From the NCBI RefSeq assembly GCF_003265705.1, contig NW_020312904.1, positions 2,031,253 to 2,095,252 of the forward strand: a stretch of 64,000 bases of DNA, read 5' to 3'. The notes beneath the pieces were generated by a model. That model was not told where the DNA came from. It was given only the letters and a program-made list of their open reading frames with translations, and did no database searches. The position numbers and the translations under genes are program-made. Of the stretch, positions 58,371 to 64,000 are shown piece by piece; positions within the stretch are counted from its first letter, which is position 1; each line of letters begins with the position of its first letter. This DNA comes from Callorhinus ursinus (taxonomy: Eukaryota; Chordata; Mammalia; Carnivora; Otariidae).

Positions 58371-58374
58371 ACAA

Positions 58375-59855
58375 AGGCAGAGACCACAGTAAATAACATA
58401 TAAATAACACTTCCCTCCAGAAGGAAGCATGTTCCTCCTCAGGTCAGATCATTGGTTGGGGATTGGTGAGGGGTGAACCCACCTTCTCAGCATCGAGCTG
58501 TGTCTGGGCTTTGCTGGAGCTTCAGCCGAATCCAGTTCACTACTGGGTTGGGATATCTTGAGGGTGTTGGCACCATGCTTTCAGCATGACCTGTGACCTG
58601 AGCACAGGGGAGAGGGGGGCGGTTTCCAGAGATCTCTTTGTGCTTTAGAGACCTCACATGAGCTTCCCAAACCACACGCGTCACTTTTTCTGCTTTTCAA
58701 CCAGTCAGCCAGCTTTGGGGGCTCCTGAGGTTCTCTTGTCTCTCCAGCTTTTTGCACCTCAGAAGATGTTTCTCCAACCTTCAGCCTTGTCCCGGCTTCC
58801 AGTCCGCTCCCACGGTTATTTAGCAAAGCCCTGGAGTGCCTTGGAGAAACCCCCCCGGTCTCCTGCCCTGCTGCTGACCTTCACGACCATTGCATGGTGC
58901 CCAACACTAGCCAGAGCCCAGATTACACACTGCAGCACCTCAGCTCCCAACGAAGCAGCTCAACTCCCAAATTACCTGTGAACTCTGAGAAACACCACCA
59001 TCCCTTAATAGTCTACAAATACTAGGCACTGCCCCCACCGCGAGTGCCCCAGAGCCCCCAAGACCTGAAAACCTAAGAATATAGGATTGAAGAGAGAATG
59101 AGGAAAGGCCACTTAGCCATGAGAATGCATTTTGACCCTAATACCCAGTTTCTTCTAGGTACCACTTAATTGTTTCCTGAGCGAGTCTAGCGTTGTGATG
59201 CAGTACTGGTGTTCCCCTTATTTTCCTTCTGTGACCTCTTCTGCCCCAAATAGTAACTCCACCTTGCTGTTTAGGATTCAAGGTGTTTGGACTGAATTAT
59301 CCCCTCCCAGCGAATTCTCCTGCGGGGCAGCTGAGATGCAGCCCACTCCTCTCCCCAGAGCTGATACCTCACACTGCACAGTGCTCCACGTCGCTTCACT
59401 CCGGGCCCAGCAGAAAGATTACAATCACCACTAAGCAATGCGAACTCTGGAGATAAGGCTAAAGATGGGCCATGCCCCCAGAGGTGGTGTGTCCGGCACA
59501 GGCCAACCCCGTGTGTCCGTCACTTTGATCATCTGGGTGGGGAGGGGATTTCGCCAAAGAGCAGGAAGCGTGGAAGAAGGAATACTCCAGCATGGGCCCA
59601 AGAGGAAGGGACAGGGAAGGCGGAGGAAGGCCTTGAGACCAGTGCACCTTGTTGGTCCTGCACAGGGCGCAGGAGGAAGAACTGAGGGAGGAAGCAGATA
59701 AATCCACTGCTCTAAGAACTGAAACAGAGAAGAACGTGAGAGCCATGGCCTGCCGCTCTGGGGAAGAAGGGGTGTACCTTATTCAAGGCCAAAAATCCCG
59801 AACCTGATGGAAGCCAAGCGTTGGGGAAGGTTGCGTCAGTGGTCAGCATGCCCAC
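58375..59855. other. No recognised gene; faint L2-like wording near 59530-59620
   Basis: Frames at 58658-58981, 59438-59701 and 59459-59746 lack domains. The antisense L2 resemblance (gagcaggaagcgtggaagaa) is too weak to call. Confidence 0.45.
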
Positions 59856-59859
59856 TGGG

Positions 59860-60070
59860 TCCCCGGAGCGGGTCAGCACCTGCCGGGGGAGCTCTGGTGC
59901 CGCCCCTGACTGAGCGGCTCCGGGACACTGGGGTGAGCCCGCCATGATCTCCGGGACCAGAGCCCGCTCCCGCCCTGTGCCTCTGGGCCTGTGTAGGACA
60001 GAGCGTGGCGCCGTGGGACGGCGTGTCCGAGCTTCCCTGCGCTGTGCTCCTCCTTGGCGTACGATGAACA
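59860..60070. promoter_or_regulatory. Small CpG-dense block
   Basis: About 19 CpG in 210 bases by hand count (ggagcgggtc, gagcggctccggg, gtggcgccgtgggacggcgtg). At the lower size limit for a CpG island. No exon recognised, although several frames of 77-123 codons overlap on both strands. Confidence 0.35.
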
Positions 60071-60599
60071 GGCCCCTGGATTACTTTGACCATGGGCCTG
60101 CCCCGTGGCAGCCTGCCTGCCCTCCTCCAGTAGCCGGCTCTGAAACTCTTCCAAAGGGCCAGGCCCGCTGTGTCTGGTCTCCCTGGGCAGAGAGATGAAG
60201 CCAGCATGCCGGTGCCCTCCCTCCTCCCCTCCCCTCCTCGGGTGGTCGCTCCAACTCAGAAAGGGCCAAGCAGACCCAACGGTCCTCTCGGGCTTGTCCT
60301 GAGCCTAGATGAACGGGGCCTGCCTGCGTGCCTGGGAGGCCCCGGAGGGCAGGTGGCTTCTCCAGTCCATCTGGCCAGCCAGTCCTGAATGGCTGTGGGA
60401 TGCCAGCAATTTCCTCCATCCCCATTTTGGTCCCTGGGTTGTGTCTCATCAAGGTTCAACCGAGGGGTTCCGTGGGTACCAGATGTTCTGAACACCTAAC
60501 AGAGGATGGACAGAGCCCTCATCTTCAGAGGAGGAGACGGGCCCGTGGAGCAGTAACTAAACTATAACGAGTGGCACGTGGGATGACCCTCAGGACGGG

Positions 60600-60875
60600 T
60601 GGAAGTCACCTGCCATCTCCCACTCCCCCCACGGGCATTACAGCACTGCCCACCCCCCCAGGACCTCTGCCGCCCACCCCACACGCTGATCCTGCCAGGG
60701 CAAGCACAGCATCTGTCTCACCTGCCGGTGGGCTTCTGACTCCGCCTCCAGTGGCCTTTACGTGCTGCTGGATTCCTTGTATGTGGCACCTCTGATTGTC
60801 CACCAGGACTCAGCTCACACGTCCTGTGCTCGAGAAAACATTCTCTGACACCTGCAGGCAGATTTTAAAAACTAG
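60600..60875 (+). mobile_element. L2 fragment, sense, weak
   Basis: aggactcagctcacacgtcctgtgctcgagaaaacattctctgacacct (60807-60855) parallels L2 wording around ctgctcaaatgtcacctcctcagagaggccttccctgacc. The left part is uncertain. Confidence 0.4.
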
Positions 60876-60879
60876 TAAT

Positions 60880-61945
60880 AACAGCAGATATTAAACGATG
60901 TGGATGCTGGGGCTCACTGAGTGGGAGACGTGCGAGCGCTCGCTGGACCCCTGAGCCCGGCTCAGCGCCGGGGCAGCTGGGCCACACTCACGGCCAGCAG
61001 GCCGGCTCCCTGAGCGCCTGGGAGACTTCCGGGAAATTCGCTAGCCGGTCGTTACATACATTAAAAATGGCCTTACATAGACTCACAATTACTCACATAA
61101 ACTCGAACAGATTGTATCGAGAGCAAAGGCATTCGACACGCACCACTCACCAGTCACTGTTTCCACACTTGACTACCACGTGCTCTTTAGATCGCTGAGG
61201 CCCCGTGGCCCGTGGTGGAAGGCGGTCACTGTCTCCAGGGCCCTCCCTCCTGTCCGCCTCCAGGACCCCCCGCGGCAGTGTGACACTGCCCATTGTCCCC
61301 GGGGCGCTACACCACGGAGTCGGCACACGCTGCTACTCAGAGCTTCGTGGCCTCGGGCAGTGATGGTCTAGATCTCACACCTTCGTGCAGAAAATGTTAA
61401 TAATGCACAGCAAACCTAAAACGAGGTCCTGTCTGCAGCTCACGTACTGTGAACAGAATTATAAAGTGAGAAAATCTCCGTGCGTTTGGGAAGTAGAAGC
61501 TGCTCCAGCGGGGAATTTATTCACGCCCCACCCCCCCCCACGCGTCTCTGTTCCCTTTAGTCTTACTCGTTCACTTGACACGAGGCGTCAACAGCCAACA
61601 TTCATGTCGGAACGACACTCCCTTGTCAGGGATGCGGGCAATTCCTTTTCTGAACCGGATTGTGACTGATCGTTTCTTAGTAATAACACTTACTATAAAC
61701 TTACGTGCACGCGCACGCACGCACACAGGGGCATGGGTACGTCTGTTCAAGAGAGTCGGCTGCTCACGTCTCCCAGCAGCTAGCCCGGGAACCCTGACGC
61801 AGCAGCCGAGGCTCCCATCGCCCCCACTGTGCAGGTGAGGAGGCACAAGCCCAGGGCCGGGGCGCGGGTCATGCCGAACCCCCAGCCCCTAGGAGACAGA
61901 GCTGTTGGAACCACGCCCCTCCCTCCACAGCCCAGCCTCAGCTCC
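60880..61945. other. Unclassified GC-rich DNA
   Basis: Locally raised CpG near 60950-61060 and 61190-61330. An alternating purine-pyrimidine run lies at 61702-61727. No gene recognised. Confidence 0.45.
61702..61727. repeat. Alternating CG/CA run
   Basis: acgtgcacgcgcacgcacgc and cacaca: a short alternating purine-pyrimidine tract that could adopt Z-DNA. Confidence 0.8.
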
Positions 61946-61949
61946 TGTG

Positions 61950-62135
61950 CTGTATTTCCTCCTGGGTTCAGCCTCTCCCCCTTCTCGCCCCTGACACCCT
62001 GTGCAAGCCTTTCTTACTGTACTGGGGGTTGCAGGCTAATCCTGTGTGTTCTCTAACCTTCAGAGCATCGTCTTTCCTCCGCCAATGGCTGTACACAGTC
62101 CCTGGTAGACAGTAGGCACTCGATAAATGTTTAAA
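61950..62135 (+). mobile_element. L2 3' end fragment
   Basis: tacacagtccctggtagacagtaggcactcgataaatgttt (62092-62132) is a clear L2 3' terminus. Upstream wording (ctgtgcaagcctttcttact) fits less well. Confidence 0.65.
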
Positions 62136-62139
62136 TGCA

Positions 62140-62985
62140 TAACGGAGTTGATAAATAAATAGTGCAGTCCCGTGTGCTCTTTACTTTCGGGCTACAGGCT
62201 TTGACTGTGCTGGGCTGTGTCTACAGGGTCCCGTCGCTGGCTGCCCGCCTGAGCCCCTCCATGCCCGTCGGCCAGGCTGCCCATCAGTCTGTCCAGCTGC
62301 ACCTGGCCTGGACTCCTCTGTCCTTCCCACCAGATGCCCCCACACCCTCTGCAGGCCGTGCCCAGGCTTGTGTGTGTATTTGATTTTCCTGCTCCCCAAA
62401 AGCGTCCCTTCATGGATGGGAATTCACCAGGCAGATGGCAGCACGTGGCCCATTGCATGTCGTGATCACCGCGGCACTGATCGGGAATCAGACCAGTGCA
62501 GACATCACCCCACGTGGCGGCCGGGGAGGGGGTTCCTAATCATTTCTGGATCCCCTCCCACGTCTATGGCTCTTCTGGCTCCCAGCAGGCTCGCACTAGG
62601 TGAAGGGCAGGGCAGTGGACGGCCAGTCTGCAGAGGTGCCCTCTGTCTCCGAGGCGGGCTGGGCTCTGGCACTAGGAAAATATGCCTTTCTGGCTCTGGG
62701 CTGCCTAGAAGTTGTAGGCGGCCTGTGTTTAGGTGAAGAGCTCCCCCCAGGCTCCGTGCCGGGGCGTCCCTGCGGATTTGGTGGACAGCTGAGACCCTTC
62801 CTGCGTTTGCACAGACTCTGGAATTGTTCGAAGCAGCTGCTGCAAGCCGTGGGGACAGGAGAGCTCTGTCCCAGCCGTGGAGAGGTGGGCCGGGCCTCTG
62901 GCAGGAGGGGACAGGGCTGGAGAAGCGTGCAGGCTGGCCTGATGGTGCCTGCTCCCTGGCCCTGGCCTGGCTGGCAGGGGAGCGG
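62140..62985. other. GC-rich unclassified DNA
   Basis: Long frames on both strands (plus 62600-63280, 226 codons; minus 62596-63153, 185 codons) overlap one another and contain no domain I recognise. GC richness explains their length. Confidence 0.5.
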
Positions 62986-62989
62986 GGCA

Positions 62990-63500
62990 GGAGGCCCCGA
63001 CGTGCCGTGCTCAGGTCCACCTTGCTTGTCCCTCCCGCACAACGTACCAACCCCGATGCCGGCGGCCGGGCTGGGCCTGCGAGGGGTCCCTGCCACCAGG
63101 GCCCCTCTCACCGCATATGGGCTCAGGGGACAGAAGTGGCAGCAAGAAGACAAGACTCCTCCGGCCTCGGGGCTGCTAGGGTGGAGGACGCGCCGCCCGA
63201 GGCTCCTGCAAGGTCCTGCCCAGCTGAGAGACCTGCCCCCGCGACCCCACGCTTGGCAGACAGGGCAACTGAGGCTCTGACAACACCCTCGGCCCCGAGA
63301 GGCAGAGTTAAGGCGACCGCAGCCCCCTGACTTCCGAGTCAGTGTTTGCTCCTTGCTGGGCCGCTCTCCGCCCCAGAGGATACACAGTCACATGGTTGTG
63401 TGCGGCTCGGTCCCTGCAAACCCCAAGATCCAGGGGCCGTGGCAGGGCCGGGACACCCACCCCCGAAACAGGACTTTCTGCACCGGCCCAACTATCCACT
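62990..63500. promoter_or_regulatory. CpG-rich island near the right edge
   Basis: About 33 CpG in 500 bases by hand count, densest at 63040-63320 (gatgccggcggccggg, gaggacgcgccgcccgagg). More CpG follows at 63670-63755. It is compatible with a promoter-proximal island of a gene that may lie outside the window. Confidence 0.45.
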
Positions 63501-63549
63501 GTGTCACACGTACTCTGAGCAGAGGAAGGGACAGAGGGAGCTGGGTGGG

Positions 63550-63655
63550 GGGTGGAGAGAGAGGAGGGGGAGAGACAGAGAGACAGAGACAGAGACAGAG
63601 AGAGACGGAGACAGACAAAGGGACAGAGACCGAGGCCGAGGGAGACAGACGGGTG
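63550..63655 (+). repeat. Homopurine (GAGACA)n-type repeat
   Basis: About 100 bases of nearly pure purine on the plus strand, broken by C in gagacagagaca units. It causes spurious open frames with Arg/Glu/Thr repeats on + and Ser/Leu on -. Mirror symmetry allows triplex (H-DNA) formation. Confidence 0.9.
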
Positions 63656-63764
63656 TCTCTGAGAACAGCCCTCGCTGCCCACCTCGTGCCCGGGCCCGGG
63701 ACGCACGGCAGGAAGGGCAGGTGAGCTTCGCAGAGCGTGGGCCGCGCTCCACAATCAGCACAGG

Positions 63765-64000
63765 ACAAATTAAGCCGTAATCATAACCGCTTTTGTCTCC
63801 TGATGATGTTTTGTCTTATATGACAATTTCTGCAGAAATAATTGATTTTATGGCTTGATTTCATTCCTCGCCTATCATGCTGAAGACACAAACACATAAT
63901 GAGATTGTTGTCTAACATTCGCTGAGATTAAATGCCAGTGGGCTTAATCAACCCCGCTCCTCTATTAGATTAGCTGGAGCAGGGCGAGCAAACCCACCCC
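63765..64000. promoter_or_regulatory. Candidate conserved enhancer at the right edge
   Basis: An abrupt change from CpG-rich DNA to AT-rich, repeat-free sequence. TAATC/GATTA-type homeodomain cores lie at 63778-63782, 63926-63930, 63944-63950 and 63968-63972, with tgatttatggcttgatttc-like pairs between. The style is that of developmental enhancers. No proof without alignment. Confidence 0.4.

Noticed and set aside
62596..63330. Frames of 168-226 codons on both strands
   Set aside because: Mutually overlapping frames in a CpG-rich stretch where stops are rare. No recognisable product.
63308..63780. Frames with Arg/Glu/Thr or Ser/Leu repeats
   Set aside because: They translate the homopurine simple repeat.

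Overview
This window looks like non-coding nuclear DNA from a caniform carnivoran, probably an arctoid (bear, seal, mustelid or raccoon group). The main evidence is nine copies of the carnivore tRNA-derived CAN SINE (five on +, four on -). Several have the long pyrimidine-rich tail ending in a tract like ctgcttgtgttccctctc, which I associate with arctoids rather than dog. There is also a carnivore-type L1 3' end, plus the usual old eutherian repeats (L1M/HAL1, L2, MIR, MaLR LTRs, hAT and Tigger DNA transposons). Family names come from recall of consensus features, not from a database search.

I find no protein-coding gene that I can support. The long open frames have no recognisable domain. 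They lie in GC-rich DNA where stop codons are rare, or they run across repeats. No rRNA, tRNA, snRNA or CRISPR array is visible. The tRNA-like boxes belong to the SINEs.

Layout: 1-9.7 kb is AT-rich and almost wholly antisense L1 debris with SINEs. It includes a younger L1 insertion (7.82-8.60 kb) that carries a possible 24-base 3' transduction. 9.5-12 kb is HAL1/L1 5' sequence with two hAT elements. 13-24 kb is GC-rich and holds a minisatellite with a 10-base assembly gap, L2 pieces, a CpG island at 19.43-19.87 kb, a SINE and a MaLR LTR. 24-31.9 kb is a three-level L1 nest: a sense L1 split by an antisense L1, which is itself split by a sense L1 3' fragment. 31.9-47 kb has MIR, Tigger, a possible degenerate retroviral block, candidate conserved regulatory elements and a second CpG-rich element with AP-1/MARE-like sites. 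47-50 kb is antisense L1/HAL1, and 50-51 kb is L2. 52.3-55 kb holds antisense L1, then a nearly perfect inverted duplication of about 283 bp (arms 53592-53873 and 54501-54784), one arm of which interrupts an old MaLR LTR. 56-58.4 kb is L1 again. 58.4-64 kb is GC-rich, ending in a CpG-rich stretch next to an AT-rich island with homeodomain-type motifs.

The most notable observation is the inverted duplication at 53.6-54.8 kb. Its arms differ by only one substitution and one 2-base indel, although they sit among heavily decayed repeats, so it is either a recent rearrangement or an assembly error. Next in interest are the CpG islands without genes and the candidate enhancers. I see no sign of a new enzymatic or defence system.
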